In this document: in pieces, positions 1 to 9,352 of the stretch | Layout: each line of letters begins with the position of its first letter | Numbering within the stretch: the stretch's first letter is position 1 | Source of the DNA: Fodinibius salicampi | Lineage (GTDB): Bacteria; Bacteroidota; Rhodothermia; Balneolales; Balneolaceae | Assembly (NCBI RefSeq): GCF_039545095.1 | Contig: NZ_BAABRS010000001.1 | Coordinates: forward strand, 1,364,001 to 1,428,000 | DNA: 64,000 nt | Direction: 5' to 3' | Position numbers and translations under genes: made by a program | The notes under the pieces: generated by a model | What the model saw: the letters and a program-made list of their open reading frames with translations, nothing else | What the model was told of the DNA's origin: nothing | Database searches by the model: none

Positions 1-129
1 CCTATTAATTTTATACTGAGATGTAGTATTCTACGCAAAAAAGATCAAATCGTTGCACAAAAATAAATTTGTTATCTTTTTAATCAGACTTATACTCTAC
101 TATTCCATTTTTAATAAAAGATATAACTC

Positions 130-873
130 ATGCAATTAGATATTCTTGCTCTGGCGGCCCATCCCGATGATACAGAACTATGCTGCGGAGGTACACTGGC
201 GGCCCTGGCCAACCAAGGGAAAAAAGTGGGAGTTGTTGACTTTACGAAGGGAGAAATGGGTACACGAGGCACTCCTGAACAAAGGATGCGGGAAGCCTCT
301 GCTGCAGCAGATATAATAGGACTCGAGGTACGCGAAAATCTGGAAATGGCGGATACAAAGATCCAAAACAACCGCGAAAATCAAAAAAAGATAATCCAAA
401 AAATCCGTCAATACCGGCCGCATATCTGCCTGGTAGGAGCCCCTGAAGATCGCCATCCGGATCATGGTAACGGGACTCAACTGGCACTCGATGCAATTTA
501 CTACAGTGGACTTACAAAAATTGAAACCCGTGATGCAAAGGGGAGTCGACAAGAACGGTGGCGTCCTTCACACACCTTGCACTATATGCAGGATCGTCCT
601 TTTGAACCAGATATTGTTTTTGACATTAGTGATACATTTGAAACTAAAAAGAAAGCTATATTGGCATTTGAGACGCAGTTTAATGTAGCAGATCCAAAGG
701 ATGAGCCGAAAACCTATATTTCCGACACCGAATTTTTTGAGGGTATTGCAGCTCGTGCCCGTCATTACGGACATCTGATTGGGACTAAATACGGCGAACC
801 GTTTAAGTATCAAAACGGTCCCCTGCCAATGCGTTCTTTAAAGACTCTTTTTGAAACAAGTCCGATGAGATAA
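130..873 (+). CDS. bshB1: Bacillithiol biosynthesis deacetylase (PIG-L/LmbE family)
   Basis: A 247-residue protein that opens directly with the zinc-binding AHPDD motif (about residues 9-13), followed by a second metal-ligand region with EDRHPDH near residue 110. These are hallmarks of the PIG-L/LmbE deacetylases, and the length fits BshB1. Known family role: cytosolic Zn-dependent deacetylation of N-acetylglucosaminyl-malate to GlcN-malate, the second step of bacillithiol synthesis. Transcribed rightwards and convergent with the phosphatase gene 17 bp downstream. The ATG at 130 follows an AT-rich leader with no clear Shine-Dalgarno. bshA and bshC are not in the window. It could instead act on bacillithiol conjugates (Bca-like), but the sequence reads as BshB1. 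Confidence 0.88.
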   Translation: MQLDILALAAHPDDTELCCGGTLAALANQGKKVGVVDFTKGEMGTRGTPEQRMREASAAADIIGLEVRENLEMADTKIQNNRENQKKIIQKIRQYRPHICLVGAPEDRHPDHGNGTQLALDAIYYSGLTKIETRDAKGSRQERWRPSHTLHYMQDRPFEPDIVFDISDTFETKKKAILAFETQFNVADPKDEPKTYISDTEFFEGIAARARHYGHLIGTKYGEPFKYQNGPLPMRSLKTLFETSPMR

Positions 874-890
874 TTAGCAGCAGCGCAGTA

Positions 891-1724
891 TTATCTTCTG
901 CTCTCTACAACATTCCCTATTAGTTCCTTCTCTGTAAACTGCGACTGTATACCGTCCAGCAGGAATGAATGTATATCCGAGTTTCCGGCTATAATGCGTT
1001 TTCCAAACAGCCAATTATCTCCGCCCTGCCAGTCAGATATCCGTCCACCGGCTTCTTCGATAATCAGTGCACCCGCCCCCACATCCCAGGGATTTAATGA
1101 ATACTCATAGAAGCCATCCAGACGACCACTTGCAACGCAACACAAGTCATAGGCTGCAGCTCCGGCACGACGAACCCCATGGGTTTCGTGCATCAGCGTG
1201 CGAAAGAAAGACAGGTAATTATCCATCAAACTTAAATCATTATAAGGGAAACCTGTTCCAATTAACGATCCATGCGCATTTTCTATGCTCGAAACTGAAA
1301 TAGGTCGGCCGTTTAGAAATGCACCTTGACCTTTTATGGCAATAAACCACTCATCGCTGGCCACTTCTAACACTAAACCCATTTTGGGTTCTTTATTTTC
1401 CCATAGTGCTATGGACACACAATAGACCGGGAACCCATGGGCAAAATTGGTTGTGCCATCAATGGGATCAATCAGCCAAATACGACCTTCCGGCAATTCC
1501 TGACCTCCGGATGATTCCTCAGCCATAATATCATCCTCGGGGAATTCCTTATTGATAACCGACAAAATTTGTTTTTCTGCTTCCAGGTCTGCATCCGTAA
1601 CGAGATCATTCTTTCCCTTTAAATCTATGGAAAAACTGTTGGATGCCCGGAAATCACGAATTACTTTTGCTGCATTTCCGGCAGCTTTTCGGGCAATATT
1701 AAGTTCTATGGTATAATCAGACAT
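891..1724 (-). CDS. Inositol monophosphatase family protein (SuhB-like)
   Basis: A 277-residue protein with the Mg2+-binding signature DPIDGTTNFAHG in the first third and the second family motif NPWDVGAGALIIEEAGG near the C-terminus, both typical of the inositol monophosphatase superfamily. The upstream glutamate motif EESSGG is also present. The family dephosphorylates myo-inositol-1-phosphate and related sugar phosphates, or acts on 3'-phosphoadenosine phosphate (CysQ); the exact substrate cannot be read from sequence. It lies 70 bp downstream of dnaG on the same strand, so the two may be cotranscribed. Confidence 0.88.
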   Translation of the reverse strand: MSDYTIELNIARKAAGNAAKVIRDFRASNSFSIDLKGKNDLVTDADLEAEKQILSVINKEFPEDDIMAEESSGGQELPEGRIWLIDPIDGTTNFAHGFPVYCVSIALWENKEPKMGLVLEVASDEWFIAIKGQGAFLNGRPISVSSIENAHGSLIGTGFPYNDLSLMDNYLSFFRTLMHETHGVRRAGAAAYDLCCVASGRLDGFYEYSLNPWDVGAGALIIEEAGGRISDWQGGDNWLFGKRIIAGNSDIHSFLLDGIQSQFTEKELIGNVVESRR

Positions 1725-1794
1725 GAATATATCTGTTTTAAAAATTTAGGATAAAAACTTTTGGAAACGATAATGATTTGAAATCCGAATCGTC

Positions 1795-3852
1795 TTATTG
1801 CTCACTTTTCATTTTATATTCGAACACTTTTTCGGAGACACTTCTTGCGGATTCCGTATCTGGATCGGGATACAACTCATCGATAGGCGACTGTTGTATA
1901 TGCGTCCGTCGACGCCCGACTTCCTTCATCTGGCGCATTACTTTTTTTCGGTCCTCGCCTTCAGCCGAATTGAACCTTTCATAAAGTTCGACCTGCAATC
2001 GATCCAGAAAATGGGATTTCAATGCTTTAAGCGCTCCCTTTGCCGTCCGATACGGATTCTTATCTCTTTTATACTGTACACCAATCTTTTCATGATGCCG
2101 ATCGCTTACAGAATATTTCTCCAGGACAATTTCTCCCACCAGCTCCGGATAGGGATGCTCCCTACTGGCATATTTCTCGACGCTCACCTCCTTCTCGGTT
2201 TTAAACCGCTCAATAATATCCGAGAAAAAATCACGTAATTGTTCATCTTCAAAATGTTTTTCCGAACAGTACGATCCGATATAATCAATCATATCACGGC
2301 CGTACATCAGCATCAGGCGGATCAGCTCCTTTTCATAATTCGGACGCTTTTTGGGTGGCTGAGGCTTTTTATTTGTGTCGTTTCGCTCCTTATTTCCCCT
2401 AACCTGTTTGTTAAATCCAACGGTATGCGGATGCGGGGCTTGTGGCCGATGATCGCTGCTTTCCGAAGGTTCCTGCTGTTGACGTGCCTCCCGTTCCTTG
2501 CGGCGCTTTTCACGCTTTCTGGCTTTTTGCAGCTCTTCTTTCAATTCTTTTCGTATTTTGCCTAACTCATCAAAAAGAGCCCTGTCCCCCACTTTTGCCT
2601 TACTGTTCAGATGCTGTACAAATGTTTCTCTCGAAACCGGGTCGGGCATATGGGCAATACTTTCCAAAATTTCACTAATTATCTTCTTTTTTTCAGCCGG
2701 GGCTTCCCACTTGCCCAATTCCCTGGCCTTTTGGATTTGATAGGTCAGAAAATCATTTTCTTTCTCCTCTTTCATTTCCAGGAAAGAATCACCCCCGAAC
2801 TGACGCACAAAAGAGTCGGGATCTTCGCCTTCGGGCAGTTCCAGTAGTTTTACATCCATTCCCTCACGCAAGGCTATATTGATCCCCCTCTTCATAGCAC
2901 GCTGGCCGGCCGAGTCGGAATCGTATATCATGGTAATAGTTTCGCCATAGCGATGCAGCAACTTCATCTGCTGGGGAGTCAGTGAGGTTCCACTGGATGC
3001 CACTACATTTTCGATACCATACTGTTGCAGTGATATAACATCGGTATAACCTTCTACCAGAATAACCTCATCGGATTTGCGAATTTCATTTTTGGCAAAA
3101 TTAATTCCGTAAAGAACTTCACTTTTATTATAAACTTTGGTCTGAGGAGAATTAATATATTTAGCGGTCTTCTCATTCCCTAATACGCGCCCGGCATAGG
3201 CAATCACTTTGCCCGATGGATTAAATATGGGAAACATCAGCCTTCCCCGGAAGGCGTCGTAGTAGCCCTCTCCTCTGTTACTCGGCTTTATCAATCCTGC
3301 TTCAAAAAGATATTCTTCATTTAATCCCGAATCCAAGGCCGCCCTGTAGAGTTGTTCTCCTCCCTCAGGCGCATAACCCAGACCGTATTTTTTGATAATC
3401 TTCCGATTGTATCCGCGTTTTTGCAGATAGTCACGGGCCTTTTGGGCTTCATCTGTCTCCATCAAGTGCCGGTAGAAAAAAACACCCGCATATTTAAGGG
3501 CGTGATAAATTCCTTCTCTCAGATTGTGCTCTTCGGTAAGCTCTTCGTCATCTTCTTCTGGCAATGAAACTCCATAACGGTCGGCCAATGAACGCATGGC
3601 TTCAAGAAAGCCGACCCCCTCCATTTCCATAACAAAGTTAAATACATCTCCCGATTCTCCACATCCAAAACACTTATAGATGCCCAGGTCTGGCGTTACG
3701 TGGAAAGAAGGCGTACGTTCGTCGTGAAAAGGACATAACCCTTTCCAACTGCGTCCGGATCGTTTGAGCTTGACGTAGTCTTCGACTACCTCAACGATAT
3801 CCGAGGCACCGCGCACTTCCTCTTTTTTTTCATCGGGAATCATTACTGCCAT
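1795..3852 (-). CDS. dnaG: DNA primase
   Basis: A 685-residue DnaG. The N-terminal CHC2 zinc finger is visible as C40, H43, C61 and C64. The catalytic core then carries the TOPRIM motifs VEGYTDVISLQQYG and MIYDSDSAGQRA, which hold the metal-binding acidic residues. A charged, low-complexity Lys/Arg/Gln-rich linker around residues 425-510 leads to the C-terminal DnaB-interaction helical domain. The protein makes RNA primers for replication. A closely spaced phosphatase gene follows. Length is slightly above the usual 600-660 because of the linker. No sigma factor gene follows it, unlike the classical macromolecular synthesis operon. Confidence 0.96.
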   Translation of the reverse strand: MAVMIPDEKKEEVRGASDIVEVVEDYVKLKRSGRSWKGLCPFHDERTPSFHVTPDLGIYKCFGCGESGDVFNFVMEMEGVGFLEAMRSLADRYGVSLPEEDDEELTEEHNLREGIYHALKYAGVFFYRHLMETDEAQKARDYLQKRGYNRKIIKKYGLGYAPEGGEQLYRAALDSGLNEEYLFEAGLIKPSNRGEGYYDAFRGRLMFPIFNPSGKVIAYAGRVLGNEKTAKYINSPQTKVYNKSEVLYGINFAKNEIRKSDEVILVEGYTDVISLQQYGIENVVASSGTSLTPQQMKLLHRYGETITMIYDSDSAGQRAMKRGINIALREGMDVKLLELPEGEDPDSFVRQFGGDSFLEMKEEKENDFLTYQIQKARELGKWEAPAEKKKIISEILESIAHMPDPVSRETFVQHLNSKAKVGDRALFDELGKIRKELKEELQKARKREKRRKEREARQQQEPSESSDHRPQAPHPHTVGFNKQVRGNKERNDTNKKPQPPKKRPNYEKELIRLMLMYGRDMIDYIGSYCSEKHFEDEQLRDFFSDIIERFKTEKEVSVEKYASREHPYPELVGEIVLEKYSVSDRHHEKIGVQYKRDKNPYRTAKGALKALKSHFLDRLQVELYERFNSAEGEDRKKVMRQMKEVGRRRTHIQQSPIDELYPDPDTESARSVSEKVFEYKMKSEQ

Positions 3853-4121
3853 AACTCAGAAATAATAATGGAATTTCCGGTCATTATCATCCTATATATC
3901 CAGAATTTAAAATTAGACTACACGAATTCTATTACTCCAAATCTACCTTGTTAATCCTTGGATAATACAAAATCAAAAACCATCTATCAGGTAATATTTG
4001 AAACTAAGATTCTGATTACTTCCCAAATTTCTAATTCCCTTCTGATATCTTTGCCAATTCACTATGATGTGGGTATATTCCGTCCGACACAACAGAACCG
4101 TTTAATTTAATAGAATAGTTC

Positions 4122-4997
4122 ATGAGCGTACTTGTTGGTAACGATACTCGATTAGTAGTACAGGGAATTACGGGCAGCGAAGGTAGTTTCCATACTAAAC
4201 AAATGATAGAATACGGCACAAATGTAGTTGCGGGAGTCACGCCTGGTAAAGGCGGCCAAGAACATCTGGGACTTCCGGTTTACAATACGGTTGCAGATGC
4301 TGTTGAAAAAGAACAGGCAAATACTTCTGTCATTTTTGTACCGCCGGCTTTTGCAGGCGATGCCATTTCCGAAGCCGCCTTTGCAGGGATTGAAGTCATT
4401 ATCTGTATTACGGAAGGTATTCCCGTTAAAGATATGGTAGTTGCCAAACAAGTAGTGGAAAGCTACGGTGCTGCGCTTGTTGGGCCCAACTGCCCAGGAG
4501 TCATAACTCCGGGTGAAGCCAAAATAGGTATTATGCCCGGAAATATTTTTACATCCGGAAAAGTGGGACTCATTTCGAGATCCGGAACGCTTACCTATGA
4601 AGCGGTCGACCAATTGACCAAAGCCGGACTTGGACAAAGCACGGCTATCGGTATTGGCGGTGATCCTGTTATCGGAACTACCCATACTGACGCTGTTAAG
4701 CTTTTCCAGGACGATGATAATACGGAAGCAATTGTACTCATCGGCGAAATTGGAGGAACGGCTGAAGAAGAAGCCGCCGCTTATATCAAAGATAATGTTG
4801 ATAAACCGGTCGTTGCCTTTATCGCGGGAAGTACAGCTCCTCCCGGCCGACGCATGGGACATGCCGGCGCCATTATTTCCGGAGGAGAAGGGGGTGCCGA
4901 TGCGAAGAAAAAGGCACTGCGTGATGCGGGCGTAACCGTCGTTGATAGTCCTGCTGAAATTGGCAAAACGCTCAAAGAATTATTAGAAACAGTTTAG
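4122..4997 (+). CDS. sucD: Succinate-CoA ligase (ADP-forming), alpha subunit
   Basis: A 291-residue protein with the N-terminal CoA-binding Rossmann domain ([20 protein letters not shown], about residues 13-32) and the active-site histidine in [15 protein letters not shown] near residue 250, which is phosphorylated during catalysis. It is the alpha subunit of the TCA-cycle enzyme interconverting succinyl-CoA and succinate with nucleotide triphosphate formation. The beta subunit gene sucC is not adjacent, so the subunits are encoded apart. A strong hairpin terminator follows immediately, supporting a single-gene transcript. Confidence 0.96.
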   Translation: MSVLVGNDTRLVVQGITGSEGSFHTKQMIEYGTNVVAGVTPGKGGQEHLGLPVYNTVADAVEKEQANTSVIFVPPAFAGDAISEAAFAGIEVIICITEGIPVKDMVVAKQVVESYGAALVGPNCPGVITPGEAKIGIMPGNIFTSGKVGLISRSGTLTYEAVDQLTKAGLGQSTAIGIGGDPVIGTTHTDAVKLFQDDDNTEAIVLIGEIGGTAEEEAAAYIKDNVDKPVVAFIAGSTAPPGRRMGHAGAIISGGEGGADAKKKALRDAGVTVVDSPAEIGKTLKELLETV

Positions 4998-5007
4998 AAT
5001 TAATTAT

Positions 5008-5045
5008 CTCGTCCGGTCATAAATTGATCGGACGAGCTTTTCTTT
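5008..5045 (+). terminator. Rho-independent terminator of sucD
   Basis: A 12-bp stem (arms 5008-5019 and 5025-5036, one G-T wobble) with a 5-nt loop is followed by a T-rich tract (CTTTTCTTTG). It starts 11 bases after the sucD stop codon. Confidence 0.85.
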
Positions 5046-5136
5046 GTGGCGGTTCTTTTTTAACACAAACTGTTACCAACAACAGTATTTGAAACTGTTC
5101 GAGGTTAAAAAGTTCCATAACGGAGCTATAATTGCT

Positions 5137-5316
5137 ATGGCTTATCTTATCTTTGGACTGGCTATCGGTACATTTATAAGTGCCCTTATAGAAAAATACC
5201 ACAAAACAGATAAAACCCAGTTAATACCGGCTTCCTACCTTTTTATTCTCAGTGGAATCTTCTTCTTGGTCTTCCTTTATATTGGATGGCCATTGATCGA
5301 ACAGGTTTTTACCTAA
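5137..5316 (+). CDS. Small two-helix membrane protein, unknown function
   Basis: A possible 59-residue protein starting MAYLIFGLAIG, with two hydrophobic segments (about residues 2-17 and 27-50) separated by a charged loop EKYHKTDKT. I chose the ATG at 5137 rather than an earlier one at 5044 because GGAG lies 11 bases before it and the extra upstream residues look non-coding. Its last 96 bases overlap, on the opposite strand, the end of the secreted protein gene at 5221-5592. Not recognised as a known family. Either this gene or its antisense partner could be spurious. Confidence 0.4.
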   Translation: MAYLIFGLAIGTFISALIEKYHKTDKTQLIPASYLFILSGIFFLVFLYIGWPLIEQVFT

Positions 5317-5592
5317 ATCCAAGGAAAATTCCTTATTGGAAGAAAGACTGTCTGCCTGTCCAATAACCGGCATATCGTAAGTAAACCCTTTGGGTTTGTA
5401 GTGCAATATTTTAGCGTCACTGTCTTTGGGATTATAGATAGGCATTTGATCCAAAGATGACCGATCCACATCACCGGAAATTTTTAGGGAGTCCCCCGCA
5501 TTGTTTTGATAATTTTTAGCAGTTGGTTGAGCCTGTATATTCATCAAACCTACTATCAAAATGACCGGGAGTATTAAGATAAAACGTCTCAT
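5221..5592 (-). CDS. Secreted hypothetical protein
   Basis: A 123-residue protein with a clear Sec signal peptide (MRRFILILPVILIVGLMNIQAQ) and a mature part rich in Asp, Lys and Pro, including a MPIYNPKDSDAKILHYKPKG stretch of a type I associate with small secreted Bacteroidota/Balneolota proteins. No enzyme motif is visible. It probably sits in the periplasm or at the outer membrane. Its 3' end overlaps a small membrane-protein ORF on the other strand by 96 bp. Function unknown; the signal peptide makes it more credible than its antisense partner. Confidence 0.55.
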   Translation of the reverse strand: MRRFILILPVILIVGLMNIQAQPTAKNYQNNAGDSLKISGDVDRSSLDQMPIYNPKDSDAKILHYKPKGFTYDMPVIGQADSLSSNKEFSLDLGKNLFDQWPSNIKEDQEEDSTENKKVGSRY

Positions 5593-5817
5593 ATTTTTTA
5601 TAGCTTTAATTTTGAAGAATTTGCATATTTATCACCATGCAACCTCACCAAAATCCTAAAATACCTATTACCAAATCCTCAGGATCTGTATAGATAAAAC
5701 TTTGTTGCAATCAGATTATTGTTTTTCTAACATTTTCGGAACTGCTATTCACCAGATAAGTGATCAGACAACGGCAAATACATCCACAGAAAACCAGATA
5801 ATAAAATTCCAGTAATT

Positions 5818-6708
5818 TTATCCCATTACAATTTCTTCTATACTGTGGATATCATATTCAGGGGTTGCGCCACTTTTTTGTGCTACAAATGAACCTGCGG
5901 CATTCGCATACTTAAGGAGCTCCTTGCCTTTCTTCCCACACTGTACTCCATAGATCATTGTTGCCAAAAAAGCATCTCCTGCTCCAACACTATCCTTAGC
6001 ATCGGTTTTATACCCTCTATGGTCAGACCAGCTCCCGTCTTCAAATAGCATTGCTCCCGCCGGCCCTTTCGTTATACAAATGAATGAACATTCAAATTTT
6101 TCAGCTAACGTTTCAACAATCTGACAAGAACTTCCCGATAAAGAAAACCACTTTTTAATTTGTTCCAGCTCGGCTTCGTTCATTTTAATGATATCAGCGG
6201 CGGCAAGAGAATCCCTGATAACGGTTCTATCTATATGAGGCGGACGTAAATTCAAATCTAAAATCTTCTTATCGGCATATTTCCACAGGTTTTGAATGGT
6301 ATCCCGGCTTTGTTCATTACGTTGGGCCAGTGAGCCAAACACGATGCCCCAACTTTCCCTGACTGCTTGCTTTAGTGAAGGAGAGGGTTCTATAAAATCC
6401 CAGGCTACCGGTTCAATAATCGTATAGCTGGGTTCGCCATTAGAGGTTACTTCCACTTCAACAAAACCGGTTTCCGACTGGCCGTCGGTCTGAATATGGG
6501 CTGTGGACATGTCGTTTCGTTGGATGCGCCTCAGCGCCTCTTTCCCCAAACGATCGCCCCCGACCCTGCTACACATTTCGACTGAGATCCCTAGCTGATT
6601 AAGATGATAACAGACATTCAGCGGTGCGCCTCCGAGAAACAACCCTGATGGCAGGGCATCCCAAAGTATTTCTCCAATACACAGAATCTTCCGTTGTTGT
6701 TCGGCCAT
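5818..6708 (-). CDS. PfkB-family carbohydrate kinase (fructokinase-like)
   Basis: A 296-residue ribokinase-fold kinase. The N-terminal part has GEILWDALPSGLFLGGAPLN, resembling fructokinase substrate-binding segments. The C-terminal PfkB signature DSVGAGDAFLATMIYG carries the anion hole and catalytic Asp. It phosphorylates a sugar, probably fructose, with ATP in the cytosol. It lies 66 bp downstream of a sugar porter gene on the same strand, so import and phosphorylation of one sugar probably form an operon. The substrate is inferred from context. Confidence 0.85.
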   Translation of the reverse strand: MAEQQRKILCIGEILWDALPSGLFLGGAPLNVCYHLNQLGISVEMCSRVGGDRLGKEALRRIQRNDMSTAHIQTDGQSETGFVEVEVTSNGEPSYTIIEPVAWDFIEPSPSLKQAVRESWGIVFGSLAQRNEQSRDTIQNLWKYADKKILDLNLRPPHIDRTVIRDSLAAADIIKMNEAELEQIKKWFSLSGSSCQIVETLAEKFECSFICITKGPAGAMLFEDGSWSDHRGYKTDAKDSVGAGDAFLATMIYGVQCGKKGKELLKYANAAGSFVAQKSGATPEYDIHSIEEIVMG

Positions 6709-6774
6709 AGATTAAAAAAAATCAAAAATTTATATACTCAGGTTATCGTTATCCGGCTATCGCTCAGCAGCATG

Positions 6775-8133
6775 CTACGCTAGTTCCTCTTGCTTAAACT
6801 CGGCATCTTTGGGTAGCAGGATATCCTCCAACTCCTCAAGCGAACGATTTTTGGTTTCCGGCATCAGCAGCCAGACAAAAAGTAGCTGCAGCACCATCAT
6901 CCCGGCAAAAAAAGCAAAGATCGTACCGCCGGAAAAAGCACTTAGCACGGTGGGTGTAACCAAGGTAATCAGTGCGGCAAATACCCAGTGGGTACCGGAA
7001 CCCAGTGCCATCCCGTAATCGCGCACTTTGTTCGGAAATATTTCAGAGATAAATACCCAGATAACGGCTCCCTGTCCCACCGCATGCGAGGCAATAAAGG
7101 CGCAGACAAAGGCCACAACCAACCCTCCTTCAGCCCCGGTAAAAAACCCCCAGGAAACGCCGGAAAGCGAGATAATATATCCGAAAGAACCATAATACAT
7201 GAGCTTCTTGCGTCCAATGCGATCAATCAGGTACATACCCAACAGCGTAAAGAGCAGGTTCACAATACCCAGTGGAATCGAGGCGCCTAACACATCCGAG
7301 GCCGCAATACCCGCCTGCTCAAAGATGCGCGGGGCATAATAAAGTACAAAATTAATGCCCGACAGTTGATTAAAGAACGCAATCAAAAATGCGAGCGCCA
7401 TCAAAAAACTATATTTTCGAGAAAAGAATTTGGCGTCGGTAACCTTCTTGGTTGACTTCTTAATTTCTACCAATAATTCTTCAATATTAGCTCCTGGATT
7501 AAGTTGTTTCAATAATTTTCGAGCTCCTGAATCGTCTTTCTTTTTAAGTGCCAACCAACGCGGACTTTCCGGCACGCCAAGCACAAAGAAGGCGTAAATA
7601 GCGGCAGGAATGGCTTCCACGCCCAACATCCAGCGCCAGGCATATTCATCAAAGTACACCCCAATAAGGTAATTTGACAAGTAAGCCACCAAAATGCCCA
7701 GCACGATATTAAACTGGTAGGAAGCCACCAGTCGGCCGCGGTTTGCCGCCGGAGTAATCTCAGAAATATAGATCGGGGCCGCCACCGACGAGGCCCCCAC
7801 CCCTAATCCTCCGATAAAGCGCGCAAAAGAAAAGAGATAGGGATCGAGTGCCAAGGCGGATCCCAAGGCCGAAAGCAGATACAATACGCCAATAGCAAAG
7901 AGCGTCTTTTTGCGGCCGAACCTATCGCAGGGAATCCCCCCAAACAGCGCACCAACGACCGTTCCCCAGAGAGCCATCGACATAATAAAGGTGCCATGAA
8001 AGAGATCACTGGTATTCCATATTTCCTGAATTGGTCTATCGGCCCCGGATATGACAATGGTATCAAAACCAAATAAAAATCCCGCCAGTGACGCCACAAT
8101 GGCCGACAATAATATAGATCTCGTTTTTATCAT
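6775..8133 (-). CDS. Sugar porter (MFS, sugar:H+ symporter type)
   Basis: A 452-residue, 12-helix inner-membrane transporter of the major facilitator superfamily. Sugar-porter hallmarks are present in order: DRFGRKKT after helix 2, RFIGGLGVGASS in helix 4, the PESPRWL motif before the central loop, DRIGRKKLMYYG after helix 8 and the closing PETKNRSLEELE. It resembles XylE/GlcP/GLUT-like proteins. The likely role is proton-coupled uptake of a hexose or pentose, which the PfkB kinase downstream would phosphorylate. The gene is the first of this two-gene unit. Confidence 0.92.
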   Translation of the reverse strand: MIKTRSILLSAIVASLAGFLFGFDTIVISGADRPIQEIWNTSDLFHGTFIMSMALWGTVVGALFGGIPCDRFGRKKTLFAIGVLYLLSALGSALALDPYLFSFARFIGGLGVGASSVAAPIYISEITPAANRGRLVASYQFNIVLGILVAYLSNYLIGVYFDEYAWRWMLGVEAIPAAIYAFFVLGVPESPRWLALKKKDDSGARKLLKQLNPGANIEELLVEIKKSTKKVTDAKFFSRKYSFLMALAFLIAFFNQLSGINFVLYYAPRIFEQAGIAASDVLGASIPLGIVNLLFTLLGMYLIDRIGRKKLMYYGSFGYIISLSGVSWGFFTGAEGGLVVAFVCAFIASHAVGQGAVIWVFISEIFPNKVRDYGMALGSGTHWVFAALITLVTPTVLSAFSGGTIFAFFAGMMVLQLLFVWLLMPETKNRSLEELEDILLPKDAEFKQEELA

Positions 8134-8409
8134 GATATTTTAGTTAAAATTACTGGGATTCTCTACCGTTTAACACGATTTAATACCAATCCCGGAGATT
8201 CCTACTTAGACAAGTAATACTATTCTTAAATCGATATCAAAATATCCCATTCCTTTTAACGGATTTTAGTTTACACATCATCCCAAAACTTTATTCTATA
8301 ACTAAAAAATACATATCAACAATAAATCGTAATTATTTTTTACATACAATTGTTTGGCAAGATTTTTTTAAAACCCTAATTTAAGATTAACCTAAAAAGA
8401 ACGTCTGTA

Positions 8410-8730
8410 ATGCAAGGGAAGTTTAAGACATATTTCAGTCTTTTCCTGCTGGTGCTCATGAGCATCGGCCTGACTATCTCCACCCTTCATTCCCATCACC
8501 ACCTGGAATGGAGCCATTCGTCAGACTTTGTTGATACAGGACATTGTCTTACAGAAGATACTACCGTATGTCCCATATCCGGGTATATCTTTGAAACAGA
8601 TGTACTTTCCGCTTCCTTTTTTGGGGAAGCTTTTTTCAAATCTAAAGAGATTATTACAGACCACCAGTTTTTTATAGATGACTATTCTACCTCGGTAAAT
8701 CGAGGACGCTCCCCTCCTGCTCTAATATAG
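8410..8730 (+). CDS. His-rich secreted or membrane-anchored hypothetical protein
   Basis: A 106-residue protein with an N-terminal hydrophobic segment (about residues 8-27) followed by a His cluster HSHHHLEWSH and two Cys (residues about 46 and 53). It resembles short DUF2946-like exported proteins seen beside metal-uptake TonB receptors, but I cannot assign a family firmly. The His cluster suggests divalent metal binding. It lies 87 bp upstream of a His-rich lipoprotein and a TonB receptor on the same strand, which supports a zinc- or copper-related role. Confidence 0.65.
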   Translation: MQGKFKTYFSLFLLVLMSIGLTISTLHSHHHLEWSHSSDFVDTGHCLTEDTTVCPISGYIFETDVLSASFFGEAFFKSKEIITDHQFFIDDYSTSVNRGRSPPALI

Positions 8731-8817
8731 ATTCCCATATATATTATTTCATTCTATTAATCCGCATCCATTTCAACACGTTGTGGAATTCTTATCTAAT
8801 ATTAAATATTTAGAGCG

Positions 8818-9297
8818 ATGAATACTATCAATTTACGATCTGTCTGTACACTCTTTATAACTACACTATTTACCACATTTATCATTATAGGTTGCAGCAA
8901 CCCGGCAAACTCCAATGGAGATGACCATCATTCACATCCGGAAGGAGCAGTCCTCCAAATGAATGGTGAAGAAATTATTCGTATCGAAGAGGGAGAAATT
9001 GTCTCAGGTAATTCCAGTCTTGAAATTGAAAACGGAGATGAAACTCCACTCATTACGATCTACTTTTTGGATCATGATGGCGAAACGTTCCATCCTGAAG
9101 AGGATCATTTCTCTTTGAACTGGGACCAAATTGATACCTCTGTTGCAGTGATTGAACAACATGAAGAAGACGGCAAATGGAGCTTCCACCTTGTTGGACA
9201 GAGTCCGGGCGAAACCGAAGTTCGCTTCCGCCTGTGGCACGAAGATGAAAATCACTCTGATTTTGACACCCCTCCTATTCCTGTCACCGTCAATTAA
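8818..9297 (+). CDS. His/Asp/Glu-rich lipoprotein, probable metal-binding
   Basis: A 159-residue lipoprotein. The signal ends in a lipobox ending IIGC (Cys about residue 26). The mature part starts with DDHHSHPEG and contains other metal-ligand-like clusters (LDHDGETFHPEEDH, LWHEDENHSDFD), with an Ig-like beta pattern. The likely location is the outer membrane or periplasm. Next to a TonB receptor that also has a His-rich loop, it probably captures or delivers a divalent cation such as Zn2+; this is inference. A hairpin separates it from the receptor gene 55 bp downstream. Confidence 0.75.
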   Translation: MNTINLRSVCTLFITTLFTTFIIIGCSNPANSNGDDHHSHPEGAVLQMNGEEIIRIEEGEIVSGNSSLEIENGDETPLITIYFLDHDGETFHPEEDHFSLNWDQIDTSVAVIEQHEEDGKWSFHLVGQSPGETEVRFRLWHEDENHSDFDTPPIPVTVN

Positions 9298-9304
9298 AAA
9301 TTCC

Positions 9305-9332
9305 GGTGGATGGGGACTTTGCCTCATCCACC
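9305..9332 (+). promoter_or_regulatory. Intercistronic hairpin before TonB receptor
   Basis: Arms 9305-9315 and 9322-9332 pair over 11 positions (one G-T) with a 6-nt loop. The following TTCTCT is only weakly T-rich, so it may be a partial terminator, attenuator or mRNA stabiliser between the lipoprotein and receptor genes. Confidence 0.5.
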
Positions 9333-9352
9333 TTCTCTAAAAGAATATCCTT

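Noticed and set aside
5044-5136. Upstream 31-residue extension of the small membrane protein
   Set aside because: Looks non-coding (many Phe, Gln and Lys), and the ATG at 5137 has a GGAG nearby.
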